From Rhabdornis inornatus (lineage: Eukaryota > Chordata > Aves > Passeriformes > Rhabdornithidae), in NCBI GenBank assembly GCA_013397075.1, contig VWZS01000164.1:1-64000 (forward strand): a stretch of DNA of 64,000 bases, given 5' to 3'. Positions 38,346-51,335 of this stretch are shown one piece after another. Below the pieces are notes generated by a model, which worked only from the letters and a program-made list of their open reading frames with translations, had not been told where the DNA came from and ran no database searches. Within the stretch, counting starts at the first letter, position 1; every line of letters starts with the position of its first letter. Both the position numbers and the translations under genes were made by a program.

Positions 38346-39644
38346 AGATCATATCGGAATTTTGTAACACCTATTAGCTAAACTTGGGACCTTGCAAATT
38401 CTGAGAAACCCACTAATAAGAAAATATTTTCTGCTTTAAAAAGAAGCATGTACCATGTACTTTTACAGTAATCTTTTCTAGTTTCAGTGCCTCTTGAATT
38501 TATTTCTCATAAATGACTGCATGAAACCCATCTGAGAGTATTAATGATGAAAGCTCTTTGAAACAGTGACACTTGTTCATGTTATCATCAGCCTCCTGTA
38601 AAAATGCTGTTGACACAAACGTCTAAATTACTTCCTATACTCAATTTTCTGGAATATCCATTTTTCCAAAGAGCAAAGTCATATTCTAACTTTCTATTTT
38701 TAACACTAAGAACAAAGGTCAGCTTGAAGTCAGTATCCATAGTCATATTTTAAACTTTACTTTAGAAACAGTAATTGAAATGGTTAGAATGGTTTGGTTT
38801 TGATTTAACACAAGGGTAAAAGAGAAGAGCAAATACTTGGAATTTGCTATTTGAACTATCCTATGCACGATGTGCTATAGACTCCAGTGTAGAAAATGGC
38901 CTTACTATTTCTGTAGATGCAGATAGAATGTACCTAAGAAAAATTTCTGGAAGGTCATCTGGAACTTCTAAAGCTCAGAAGGTTGTAATTTCAGGCTGTG
39001 CTTAAGGTGACTTCCCAATGGGAAAAACTATTGCCTTGTAAAGATGTTTAATAGATGAGCTGCCCACCCTTGCTCCTTTGCAAAGCTGTTGACTTTTAAA
39101 TCCCTCACTTTGGTTCTAATTAGTTCTAGCTCTGCTGAGTTTAGTAGAAATAGTCTCCACCTCAAGGCTAACAGTGAGCTGAGAGGCAGAAACATATCTT
39201 GCTCCATTAGTTGCATTTCTCGCAGGATGAATCAGTCTCAGTTATCAAAGTACATAGGAAGATTCTTTAGTTTCACTGCTGAGGAAGGGCTATAGCACTG
39301 GGAGAGCTTAGGACCATCCCAAGCAGGATGCCCTCAAAAAGAGTGTTCCAAGGATGTGGGGGAGAGAATAAAGGGAGTATTTGGAGGATGGTTGGTGTTG
39401 ATCAATTCATCTTGCCTGATACTGGGCATTTGTATGAGATGTTAAAGAAAATAGTCCCTCAATAGTCAATATATCAATGTTCTTATTCAGTACTTATGTA
39501 GTGGGTGGGATTAGGAGTCCCTCCTGCCATGTTTCCTAATGGTCTCTTTTTCTCTTCCACGGAAGACACCTTTATGTAAATAACCATTCTCTGTGAGAGA
39601 AGTGCATGAAGATCAAATTGCAATTTTAAGAACAGAAACATACA
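38346..39644. other. Unique AT-rich DNA, no gene seen
   Basis: No gene or repeat family recognised. Both-strand short open frames at 39028-39295 overlap each other and look like chance. Confidence 0.55.
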
Positions 39645-39782
39645 ACCATTAATATTAGAAAAGACCTCCAAGACCTCAAGTCAAACCTTTGACTGGACAT
39701 CTCCATGTCTATTAAACTGCTGCACTAAGTGCTACATCCAGTAATTTCTTGAACAATTCTAGGGATGGTGACTCCACAAGTT
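39645..39782 (-). mobile_element. CR1 LINE 3' end fragment, reverse orientation
   Basis: The plus strand reads 'ttagaaaagacctccaagacctcaagtcaaacctttgac' in pieces, then 'ggacatctccatgtc', 'gcactaagtgctacatcca', 'tttcttgaacaattctagggatggtgactccac'. This is the reverse complement of a CR1 3' UTR. The CR1 3' end lies to the left. It covers about 140 bp and is moderately diverged. Confidence 0.8.
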
Positions 39783-40109
39783 GATGATTTATTTTTGTTT
39801 GGATTGGGGTCTTTTTTCCTCTCTGGGATTCTGTTTACAGTAAACTGTTCTTAGGCCTGTTTGCCTCCTTAAATTTCTTTTCTGTCTGTCTGAGATGATG
39901 GTAAATCAGATGGGACTTTGCCAGGTATTGTGTATCACAACTCTTACAATGAGGCAATTCCTGTTATCCAGCAAGGCTGTCCAAGAAGAGGGCTAGTCAT
40001 GGCTTACAACTTCTCAGCCTTCCCAGAGGCAGTGTCAGACAACTGACCTTGCAGGGCACAGAGCCAACTTTTCTGTCAGCAGGGCTGTGTTCATGACTAG
40101 GAGCAAGAT

Positions 40110-40582
40110 GGGGAGATGAATCACCAGTGTGTCCTGGCAGGCAAGAGGGCAAACTGCACCCTGGGATGCACCAAACACCACACCAGCCTGTCAGAAGAGG
40201 TGATTGTCCCTCTGTATTCAGCATTGGGGCTGCATCATCTGGAGTGCTGTGTGCAGGTCTGGACTGCAGGTAGTGCTCTGGTCTACTTGGTGGGCTAAGA
40301 GGAAGGTTTTGGGAAGGCACTGAGCTGTTCTCCCTGGTATCCAGTGGCAGGACAAGTGGGATTGGGTCAGATCTGCCCCAGTGGATATTCAGACTTGCCA
40401 TTATGAAGCATTTCTTTAAACACTGGAACAGGCTTCCTAGATAGATGATTGGTGCCCTGAACCTGTCAGTGTTTAAGAGGCATTTGTACAATGTCTTTTA
40501 CAACATGGTTTAACTAATGGTCAGCCCTGAAGTAGTCAAGCAGTTGGGCTAGATGATTATTGTGGGTATTTCCAACTTTAAT
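40110..40582 (+). mobile_element. CR1 LINE fragment, 3' end with internal deletion
   Basis: Landmarks: 'accagtgtgtcctggcaggcaagagggcaaactgcaccctgg' in pieces near 40122-40162, 'gaggtgattgtccctctgtattcagcattgg' near 40197-40227, 'catctggagtgctgtgtgcaggtctgg' near 40236-40262, then a jump to 'ggaacaggcttcctagatagatg' near 40425, 'cctgtcagtgtttaagaggcatttg' near 40461-40485, 'ggtcagccctgaagtagtcaagcagttgggctagatgat' near 40519-40557, and a final 'tatttccaacttta'. Part of the usual sequence between the two halves is missing. It ends directly in an expanded ATTCT tail. The ORF2 frame is broken. Confidence 0.9.
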
Positions 40583-40666
40583 ATTCTATTCTATTCTATT
40601 CTATTCTATTCTATTCTATTCTATTCTATTCTATTCTATTCTATTCTATTCTATTCTATTCTATTC
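40583..40666 (+). repeat. (ATTCT)17 microsatellite at a CR1 3' end
   Basis: Eighty-four bases of uninterrupted ATTCT, about 16.8 copies, start exactly where the CR1 3' end stops. CR1 elements end in a few short tail repeats that serve in target-primed reverse transcription. Here that tail has expanded by slippage. Confidence 0.97.
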
Positions 40667-43600
40667 AAAAGCCACATGCAGGATTTAGTGAGTACAGCTT
40701 CAACAGAAGACTACTAAAAAAACGTAACACTGTGCCTCAACTCTGAGTGGTTTGTTACAAATGTCAAACCAAGGGCAAATCAGATGTACATTTTCAGTCT
40801 GTACCTTGTTTTTACCCAGCAGAGACTGGATACTGAAAGGAACTGTGTGAACAGCAGGAGTGAGTAATAGGAGTCTGTATTTTTTTCTGAGCAATACCTA
40901 CTTATTTTGGCCACAAATATCTTCCTGACCTTTTGATACAAACTCATCCAACCCCCAAAAATTTATGAAAATATTCCCTAATTTCTCTGTCTCTTTATTG
41001 TCTCTTTGTGGAGGAAGCCAACAGATATTACACTGGTGGTTGAAGGAAGCATGCTTTTCTCTAGATTTTTAGAAAGAATTCACAGCTGTATCTAACAAGG
41101 TGGAAAACTAGGTGTATGCTGAAGCCTGTTACTTCTTTTGGCATTCAGCAAGCACCCAGATTCATATTTCCTTTATTTTCATACTGTACACATGCATATC
41201 AATCAGTCCATCTTGTTTTCAGACACCAGAAGGTCAACAACACAAAAAAAACCCCTCATTACAATGCTAGATTTCTAAGCATCAGACATTTAAGTAGGAG
41301 GAGACACTCTGGAGGACACGAAATCTAGTGCCCTGCTCAAAGTGGGGCTAGCTTCACAGTTAGGCTGGACTGCTCAAGTAGTTTTCCAAATAAGTATTGA
41401 AAATCTCCAAAAATGGAGATTCTGAAACGTCTCTTGCCATGCAGTGCTTAACCACTTTCATATAAATATTTTTTTTTTTACATTTAATTGGAATTTCCAC
41501 TGTTGTGACTTGTATTTCTTACCCCTTGTTTTTACTTCTGACAACTTCCAAGCCCTCTACAGATGTCGCTTGAGAACCTTGGGATGGAATATGCTCTGCT
41601 ATTTGGATAAAGTTGTGAGTTAAATGATTTCATGAGTTCAAGACCAATCATCAATTAAAAGCCAGAACCCAAGGTCAAGTTGTGTAATTATGCATAGGCA
41701 AATTGACATTTCTCATTCTGCTATAAAAGAAAGAAATTAAAACAATAAAAACCCACAACATGAGTGGCTTTTGTTTTTCTTGAGACATCTGTGATTACTT
41801 ATGGTAAGAGTTGCTGAAAGTGTAGTTGTCAAACAAAAAAAATGTTTGAAATTTCAGCTTTTTCATTTTTTTCCTCTGGAATAGTTTCCAAATTATTTCC
41901 ATAAGCTGAGAATGTATTTGGTGTTTGTAAGTATTTGCTATGTCTTTTAGACTTTTCAGATTTAGCAAATTGGCCAGATTGCAATTTGTTTCTGAACTGT
42001 TCACCTCAGCTTTTTACTTTTGTGAATGTCTGATTGTTTTTTTCTTTCTGAAGGCTGTCAAACTTTGCAGACAGTAAGATGACTGGCAATCTGACTATAG
42101 CAAATAGGAATGCAGTGACATTCATTGCAAATTCCTCAAAGTGTCAAGATTTACAAACATATTCATGAATACTCAGCTAACTGAACATCTGCTAACTTTA
42201 TATAGATTTATTCCATGAACGCACTAAAGAGAAATCAGTCTGGTTTTCATGGTCAGTATCATTAATGTCACCAGCAGAGCATTCACCTGAGGTGCTGGCT
42301 GATCTCAGACTCCTCCTAAACACAGCTGAGCCCAAACTCCAGCTAGGGCGAGAAAAAGGCTCAAAACTTTCTCCAGGAAGATGAGGCAAATACTGATAAA
42401 TAACTTGCTCAAAAATATTCAGGAACCGTTTACCAAATCTGGAGGCTTAATTCTACTGGTCCCGGCACAGAGTTTTGCAAGTAATTTCAGATACAATTTG
42501 TGTATGTTTCCTATGGATTGCACCTACCTGCTGGATTTGTCAGATAATATGTTAGACTCGATAGTACAAGCCAGCAGTTTCGAATAATTTACTTTTCAGA
42601 AATAGTATTGCGTTTTGTATTGTTGTTGTGGTTGTTGTGTTGTGGTTTGTTCCTTTGTGTTTACTAGGGAATGGGAAGGAGGCATTGTAGCTGCACTTGC
42701 TGGGATAGAAGGACAGAGATCTGTGGTGAAACATTAATGCTGCCAGGCAGGGTACTTAAAGGCAAACAAAGGCGCTTTTCAGTCTGTTGGATTGGAATCC
42801 AGTGTCGTGTCTCAGAAGTCCCTCAGGGTGGGGCAGACATACTGCTGCAGAGCCACACTTGCTGAACACCATATGCCACAGGGGTGTTTACAGAAACTGA
42901 AAGAATAGGAAATTCTAAAAAATAATAAAAGGTCCTACTTCTACATAGTAGTGTTTCAAAAAATACATAAGAATGTTTCTAATTCAAGCAGTGTCCCAAG
43001 ATCAGCTGCATTTTGAAATTTTTTTCAGAATACTGCAGTAGCCAGAGGGAAAAAAAAAAGCGCCAAGACTGTGTTTCTGTTAATTTCTTTCTAATAAATA
43101 CTTCAGTGTAGTGGTTCTGTCCTGCATTTGTGTACCCTTACACAGTGTAAAAGCTAACAGACTTTTGTTTAATAGACAACCTCCTATTCCTTTGGGTGGA
43201 AGAGCCAGGAGACCTTCAGGTACTGCTACTGTCACATCTGCTGCAAGGGCCTAGAAGTTAAATTTTTACTATATCTGCATTAATTCAAATTCTGTGATGA
43301 ATTTCAGTTGTGGGCAACTCTTAATCTAATTCAGATTTTTTTTAACTTCTTCAACAGACATGAACACTACAATTAACTGAAGTGGAACTGGTTTACTTAT
43401 TTTCATATTGTAGACCTAAGCCTAAAACCAAACCAGAAGTCCAAGTGAATTCAAGCGTTGTCCACATAAAAATCCTAAATTATGGTTTATAGAATATAAA
43501 ATGAATATAATTTCATATCCATTAACTAGTAATATTCTTTTGTGGTGGGAATACTGTTTTTCCAGCTGCTCACATTTTTTTGACATTCTGCAAAGTCCTC

Positions 43601-46322
43601 TGTCTCAGAGAAAGAATACTTGCTGTCCAGGTCACAAATATTTCCAGGCAGTAGCAGAACCCTGATTCCTCTGTTGTATAAAAGCTACAAAAGCAAGCCC
43701 AAGCTAAAGGATGTTCTAAATCAGCAGTATCAGTTATAGGTCACTTAACAGCTTCTGTTGTCAAGATGAAAGAGGTCTGAGTCACAGGCATGCATATGCA
43801 AGCACAAGTGTCATGTCACCATAACCTCTTTATATGCTATGCCTGGAATGAAGAGCAAATGTATCCATACTTCAACATCTTTTTCTTGAAAAAATCACAA
43901 AGGGACCAGAGATACCATTGAATGAGAAACTATTACAACTGCTAGATAGATTTGACTTTACACTCTGCATTTCTTTAATATTAATTTAGTCTATTACTGT
44001 AATTCTTCTCTTTTGATGACTTTTACGCCTCTCAAATATTTGTAAATTTATTTATCTGATCAGCAGCCTGTAAGCCAACCTAAACATACTTAAGAATTGT
44101 AATCATTCCTGTATGGAGACATGAGAAATGGGACAAATGGGACACATCAAGCTGCCCTAGGTAAGGCTGCTAACAGAGTGCTGATGAATGGTGACCCACA
44201 TAGGGAAGGTCATCTAATGTACAACACCTGCACATTTCTGCTTATCATTTGAAACTGAAATGCCTGTGACTTTCCCCCCTTCTACACCCTGTCTACAGCT
44301 CTATGTTGCTCTGTTATTAAAGTAAAATACATTACACTTCTAGGTATTTTGAGCAGGTTTTGTTTTGTTTTTTATAAATATTTCCACCCCCAAACAAAAG
44401 TGTTCCTCAGGGTATTCTGTGCTGTGTATTTTCTCACTGATGAGGAGCTGCCTTCAGCAAAGATGAAGCTTTGGAGGGGATACCATGCAAGAACAATTTT
44501 CCTGCAGACTATACTCACTTTCTGGTAAAAAAAGGAGAGATGGAATAAATTACTAGTAAGGGAAAAGCAAAGCATCTCAGCTACTTGTCTTTATCAACCT
44601 GGCTATCACAGCAGTGAGAAAGCATAAAAAGAATAACAAAATTGAGCAGGAGACACTGTTTGGAAGTGAGAGAGCTGGATGGCACAGGTAAAAGCCTTAG
44701 CATCTGGCTGTTAGTCAAAGGTCAGGCATGTTAGCACCTGCAGCAGATCACCTAGTGGAAAAGAAAACCTGTCACTCTACTTTGCAGCTGGAGGAAATGT
44801 AGCAAGCACCATCAGGCTTTGCATCTTGATGTCTGAAGCCCTGGTTTTGATCAGCCTCCTTGTCACTTGTGAGGAAGCATGCTGTTATCATTTTGTAATC
44901 CTGTGCTGTTATTTGTAGCTCTTGCTTGGGTCTGTTTCGTAGTTGAGTAACAAGCTCTGGGGTCGTGACCTTGTTTCTGTATATTTTTATATTTTCTGTA
45001 CAGCATATGACATATTTTCAAGTGCTGCAAAATTGTGCAAAATGATTAGCAAATGATTGTTTGTAATGAAGGGTAAAACTAAGGAAGGAGATAGGATCTT
45101 ACTTTATAATAATTTCAATGGTTGTGAAAGGTATAATGTACCCATTCCTTAGCCTTGGACCCTATTACAGGCATTAGTAGTGCTTCATAGTATGCGACAG
45201 TTGAATAGGGCCTAAGGAACTAGAAAATATATATCTAATAGAAATCAGAAATATTTTCTTATTATCTGCTTACAAAAAATGGCTGCTCCAAACCAAATCT
45301 TTATTAATTAATTCTCTATGGCAAAATCACCATCCCCGGATAACTGATTCCCACATCTGGATTTCAGTTACAGCTGAGCATTGAAAGTAACATAAGCTTC
45401 TTCATATTATTTCAAAAGCTGTATTTCATGGCACCATCCATTCTTTCATAGTTTGGTTACTGGAAAACCAGTAATTTTTATTTAATTATTTTAATCTCTT
45501 GCATACACATTCAATTATCCATCCAGGAAATTTTTCCTCTTGTTTAAAGTCTCTCATCCAAGCAATTAAAATAGCTAGTGACTTTTACAGTATCTACAAC
45601 TTACACTAACCTTTTTTCTCTCAGCTTGATGAAAATCAGCTGGTATTTTTTTCAGTAGCATTATATGAGCTTAAAATGGGTACAATGGCTAGATTCATGT
45701 TCACTGTTGCACTGATACTTCCACAGGAGAAAATTATAATTTTCTTTTTGGGATTTACTGCATGTTTATTTAGATATGCTTTTTATAGTTAAAATTGCTG
45801 TTTCAATCAGCTGAAAGTAATGATGAATATAAGTGTATTGCCTAACTTTAAGCTGGGCTTATTTTTGGAAAAAGTACTACCCAAAAATATTTGCCCACCT
45901 TTGCTTGGAATACTGTATGTCATGCTGTCTGTAAGTGTACATCTATGTCATGTTTAATATGATATTCTGCATTCAAAGATCAGCAAAGGAGCTAATGGGT
46001 AGCATGAAAGCATCCTCAGGAAAAATAAAAAGTAAAAATGGAGCAGAGAAAGAAGGTGAGCAAATAGTAAAAAAAGTAAAAAAAATTTTGAGGGCTTGGA
46101 CACACAAGCAAACTTGTGTGTCAGCAGGCTTGTGGTAACTCTGTGTGACCTAAGCCCTAGCAAATGCAAATACTGTCTCAGTAACAGAAGACTAAGCCAA
46201 CTCAAATTAACTTGAATTTTGAGATCATACACATGGATGGTCAGGAAAGCTCAGCTGATGTACAGGATTTTTTTTCCTCCCTTTACTTATTTACTTATTG
46301 GGGTTTTGCCTTATCTAAAGAT
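40667..46322. other. Unique AT-rich DNA, no gene seen
   Basis: No gene or repeat family recognised over 5.6 kb. There is a small T/G-rich stretch at 42617-42655 and short homopolymers. Candidate frames such as 41795-42004 and 45954-46232 (minus) are AT-driven. Confidence 0.55.
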
Positions 46323-46391
46323 ATCAAAGGTAGGTACCTTATCTAGTAAGGTATATAAGGTACCTTATAAAACGTACCTTATCAAAGGTAG
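46323..46391. repeat. Palindrome cluster flanked by an 11-bp direct repeat
   Basis: ATCAAAGGTAG occurs at 46323-46333 and 46381-46391. Between them lie a perfect 14-bp palindrome ATAAGGTACCTTAT (46355-46368) and further ACCTTAT/ATAAGGT arms, including TACCTTATCTAGTAAGGTA. The cluster lies directly beside the LTR that starts at 46394. Confidence 0.9.
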
Positions 46392-46393
46392 CT

Positions 46394-46990
46394 TGTAACA
46401 GCGGTGTGGGAGTTTTGTACCACCTAATTAGTGGTTCGTCTTAGTCTTTTTTGCTTTCACTCAGAGCTAGGATTAACAAAAACATGATGGTAACAGTTTT
46501 TCTCGTGTTCGGGCTTGGTTTTTTAGTAAATCTTTTTAGAAAGTACAGAGCGTTTGACAGCACTTCCAGCTGCCTGCTAGAAGCGAGGAAAAATGGCAAA
46601 AGACGTAGCTGCTACAAAGTCTCTTAAAGTTAAACAGTTTAATAGAGAATTAACACTTACATTATTTCTACTTTTGACCTAATAACTAAGTTTCCATGAC
46701 CCTTAGTGCGACACTGACTGACTAAATAGAGACTACTACCTGGAAGCCATGAAGAAGAAGGAAGAAGAAAGAAGATGAACACTGCAAGAGACAACGCTCA
46801 AAATCCTCCATATTGTCCTATACTTATTATTATACCATGAAAACCTCAAATTTAAAACCCATCGCCATGTGAAAGCACACACTTTTATTTAACTACACAC
46901 CTATGATTTTAACTTCATCACTCATATTTAGAAGCCATTTCCAAGGCCTCAGGTCAAAAGCAGTGTTCTCTAGGGGGTCAGTGCCTGACA
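46394..46990 (-). mobile_element. ERV solo LTR, 597 bp, reverse orientation
   Basis: On the minus strand it runs from TGTCAGGCACTGACC (46990 leftward) to ..CGCTGTTACA (46394), a matching TGT...ACA pair as expected for a complete LTR. Inside, on the minus strand, are an AATAAA about 100 bases in, an ATTAAA at about 350 bases in (plus strand 46638-46643), and a pyrimidine-rich run (plus-strand GAAGAAGAA type, 46748-46775). No internal retroviral genes flank it, so it is a solo LTR. The six bases on each side (GTAGCT and GCACAG) do not match, so the target duplication has decayed or was lost in recombination. Family assignment is uncertain. Confidence 0.7.
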
Positions 46991-49900
46991 GCACAGAAAG
47001 CTTAAAAACCCCAAGTTTCTGGCATCCAATAGTAACTGACTCTGAGATGACTTAAGAGTTTACCATCTGCTGTTGTACAGACAGTTTAGCTGCTGCTGAT
47101 CAGCTCCAGAAACACTGAAATTTGTGAGTTGCCACGTTCTAGGTAAAATCAGTACTGGTTTACTTCAGGTTGTTCCTGCTTATGAGCCTAGAGTCTGTGT
47201 GGACGCTGTGTGAGGAGATGGCTAAGCTTCTCTAATGTCTTTTTCCTGGTAAAAGGGTTGTTTTCTTGTTCCCAGCTATGTAGTCCTGCCACTTCATGCT
47301 GCTCTGGCACTGTCTGACCCTTTGACAAGCCAATTCAGGTCACTGGGCTGGCAGAAAAACAAACAAGCAAAAAGAATGGAATATTTTTCTGTTGGCCTAA
47401 TGAACAAAATTGAATCAGCAAAGAATCTGTTGAGTAGATCTAGTGCAGCTGCAGAAAGAGCAGGATCATGCAATTAAGAAGGGCAGAGAAGGCAACTCTC
47501 TTTATTTGAGAAATCAACTCTGTCTTTTTGAGCTGCATGGTGAGTTGTCAAGGAGCATGACAAAAGAAAGGGAAAAAACACCCTTTTTGCTGTTACCTGT
47601 GGTTATCAAAAGCAGAAAACTCAACAACTGAGGTTTAGCAGATGCTTGTCTCCCAAAACTTGATTAGGAGCAATGCACAGTCTATGTTTGGTTTAACACA
47701 ATTGCAGCTAGGCACCAGTTCAAGTCCTCACCACCAGACTTTGTTGCCTGGTGGTCATGAGGTAATTTTCTCCTTCTAACAAACATAGACCATATAACTT
47801 AATAGGTGATTGCTTTTCTAAAAATAATAGAAACTCTATAGATACATTTTGGGAAGTTTTTTTTTTTTTTATTCTGTTTAACTGCTCCAATAGTTAGTTT
47901 CTTGAAGAGACAACTACAAGGCAGAACAAATTACTTTTCTATTCCTATCTTAATCTTCATTCACTTTTTGAGTTTATCACAATTTACTGAGAAAAAAATA
48001 TCTCATTACTTCTGAGGTATTTTTCCACTAGCTGTTTCTGCCAGGGATACAGTGTAGTACCTCCTGTGCTGGCCACAGCAGGCAGTTGTGCCTCTGCCAT
48101 TCTTTCTTCTCAGACATATTAGCAAACCCCTACAACTCTACTTTCGGTATTTTGGCCCTTGGAAATGTGCAGACAGCACTCAAACTAAGCACTTTTTCAT
48201 CTCAAATTATGCTCATAAGCATAATTCTTCTCCCACCCCTATGATTACAGAATTCCTGTAGAGATGCTTCTCAGAACTTGGAAGAGATCTCGGCACAAAT
48301 CCCTGACCCTTTTTTCTACTCTCTTCTAGGTGCTAACTTTTGCACCTTAATCTTCATCTTTGATTACACTTATCTCAGTCGTATTTAGGGTGTTGGTTGA
48401 CCATAATGTCTATGCACTAGTTTACGATATGACGTTAACAGAAATGCCTCTCCCATAATAGCACAGCATATCTAAATCGAGTTTGCTTCAGGCCTGGTGA
48501 GTGACACCGTCTATTTGTCTCTTCTTCACTCAACCAGATGTCAACAGAGAATTCACCTTTGTTTAACTTTCCCTCCCCTCTGCTCTTCCTGAAGGGGTTT
48601 ACTTTAGCTATCAGACTTTCCTCCTGAAAACACTTTGACAATAGAAATCTCACATTACCTTGTGGTTCTCCTTCTACAAATGAGATATTTGAATAGCTCT
48701 TGTTTCCAGTTTTATTTGTTTTAATAACTGGATTGCTATTGGCTGGTTTGCACCATGAGAAGGAAACAGTGCAGACATAAGAGGTGACAGAATTAGTTAC
48801 AAGTTTTTTGCAAGTAGCACCTTCTTCTGGTAAGCCAATTTTGAATAGTTAGTGGGCTTCAATTTCTGTTCTTCCATGAGGGATCAAAATTGGCCTGGAA
48901 ATGGCATTTCAGTACCCTGAACAGAAAAAAGTTGGAGTTTCAAGTAAGAGCAAATGCAAAATAGAAATCACCCAGCTTTTGGAATCTGAAGGCACTCACC
49001 AAACTGGACAAAGTTGGACTGCTGAGTAGACATACTCAGTAAATATAACAGACAGCCTGTAAACAAACTCAGTGGTATTCTTGGATGGCAGGACTTTGTC
49101 TGTATTTTGAATATGCCTCTCCATTCCAATTTTGCATTAGGAGATGTCTTTTTTTTTACTAGCCTGAGTGCAAACTATTTCTGTTACAGTAACAGAAATT
49201 GTGTGGTACTTTTGGTCCTATTAACTGATATTCACATGTGTTTAGATGATGTTCTAAAAGATCAGACCCATGTAAACTTTAAACATTTAACTTTTGAGCA
49301 AATGAGCTTGTTGACTTAAAAAGCTCCTCCTTTGGAGCTCAGAATTGAGCTATATGTATACCATATGGCTATATGTATACAAGATTCAGAAGTGACAGGA
49401 TTAAAGAGAAATATGTTTTGGCATAGTGCAAAACATTAACTAAAGCCAAAACAACCCGCACTATGTCCAGAAGGACTTTGTGTTATGATGTCCTTTGATT
49501 GTACCTTAGAAATTAGTACTGCGACTCCTTAAATAAAAATTTACCTGGGTTAGGAAATAACCAGATCCTATTTCCCTGTTTAAACTTCTAAGGACATGTG
49601 GTTAATTTCCAATAATTTGAGTGTTGCTTAACTCAGGACTTCACAGGTTCCATCAAAAATGTTCTGATCTAGGTCCTAAGGTATCATTAACTGGGGAAAA
49701 AATATGACAATTGCTGATTGATTACCTTCTCTTTTAACATAAAGGTGATTATTGCCACATGCTTGATTAAGAGAATAAATTTGCTCCTAATTGATTTCAC
49801 ATTTAACCTGAACACCCTTATCTAATGCAGTAACCAATATAACCCCAATCCAGTACTAGATCTAACAGTGCTCGCTGTACTAATGACTGAAATCTCATCA

Positions 49901-51146
49901 GCTCTAATGAACTTGGAAATAGGCCCATGAAAATTAATGGCTTATTTCTTAAATCATTGCCATTTTACTAAACAGGTACTTTTTACCCATTGTGCATTTA
50001 TCTAATGTAATTTTGTATCAAATATATCAGATTATTATAATTCTGTAGCACATTATGATTCTATTAAAAAAGGTCTACATTTTTCATCACTAGTTTCACT
50101 CTTTTGCTTAATACAGTCAGAGGGTTGAAGCCAATGCAACGTCTCACAAATGCCTTTCATCTCTTTTCACTTCAGTGTTTGTTATGTATTTCTGGATCTC
50201 CTTCATCATTTCTCTTGTTAGTGGTGGTGCATTTGACTCTTTTGTCTGTTCCACCTCTTCATGCTACTATTACTACTTTGAATCTGAACTGGAAGGCTAA
50301 CTCCTACTCCTGGCAAATGTTGACCCCAGGGCTAAGTATTTGAATTTGCAGCACCGAGTGTTAGAATGAGTGTGAGACCAACCTTCACACTTCAGAAACT
50401 TGCCAGTTGGCAGGTTATACTGCCTGTCTGTTTCTCATTCTGTTGTGCCCTCTGCAGTCTGCCACCCTCCATCCCACAGTCTTTTTTGTCAACAATTTGT
50501 CAGCCTAATAGTTTGTACCTGAGAAATTGCCTTATGGCCCATCAACAAGTATTGAAATACACAGAATGGTTGTTCCAGTGATATAAAAGTTTCCAGTATG
50601 ATTGGCCAATGAAATATAATCAGAAATATTTGTTGTAGGTTAGCAGGCACTTATGAAAAAAGGAGTATGTGGGCATAGATTTGCTCCATGTAGTTCTGTG
50701 CTTTTGCTATGAGTTATTTTATAAAGCTCATGAAAATTAATTGAATAAAAGTGATTTAGTATCAAACAAAAAAAAATTACTAGACTGCTTTAGGTTCTTC
50801 CAGCTCTATATCTTAATAATTTTGAGAAATAACCTCAGAAAGTTAAATCTTGGGGCATTGAACCTGCATTTATTGATACCTGCTGTATACTTCTGGAATC
50901 ATGAACAGAAAAGATACTGTAGAGGCCTCTAAGTGTTTCTGTGAAGTAAACAGCTGGATAACTTTGCTGGGTTTTTTTTGTAGAGAGAGTTCAAGACCAC
51001 ATATGTATTAAGCTCTGCTGGAGCTTGGACAGTGAATCCGTTCACTTTGAATCAGAAGGTGAATCAGAAGATACCTTCTGACTATTCAGCTGATTCACTC
51101 TTAAGGTTCTTTTGACTTTGACTGTTGACTTCAACAGCTCTGATGT
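46991..51146. other. Unique AT-rich DNA, no gene seen
   Basis: No recognised gene. Small items: the 13-mer GCTATATGTATAC repeated at 49349-49361 and 49368-49380, and a hairpin at 51059-51098 with nine-base arms GTGAATCAG/CTGATTCAC and an inner CAGAAG/CTTCTG stem. Confidence 0.55.
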
Positions 51147-51335
51147 TGTGACAGAATGCTGGAACAGGATGTGAAGAGAGATTGCAGAGTTTCTATCCTT
51201 GGAGATATTTAAAGCCTGACTGGACATGGTCCTAGGCAGGACCATTCTCTGGCAGCTTCTTCTCTGAGCAGTGGGAATGGGACTAGATGATCTCCACAGT
51301 TGCTGTCCAACCTAAGTAATAGTGTGGTTGTGTGG
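51147..51335 (+). mobile_element. CR1 LINE 3' end fragment
   Basis: 'atgctggaacaggatgtgaagagagattgcagag' followed by 'atccttggagatatttaaagcctgactggacatggtcctaggca', 'gggactagatgatctccacag' and 'tgtccaacctaagtaatagtgtggttgtgtgg' (each read in pieces) follow the order of a CR1 3' UTR in forward orientation. The copy is short, heavily 5'-truncated and moderately diverged, with a decayed tail. Confidence 0.82.

Noticed and set aside
39997..40491. 164-codon minus-strand frame
   Set aside because: Largely antisense to a CR1 fragment; no protein similarity recognised.
40583..40666. Regular array considered as CRISPR-like
   Set aside because: It is a pure 5-bp microsatellite with no spacers in a vertebrate genome.
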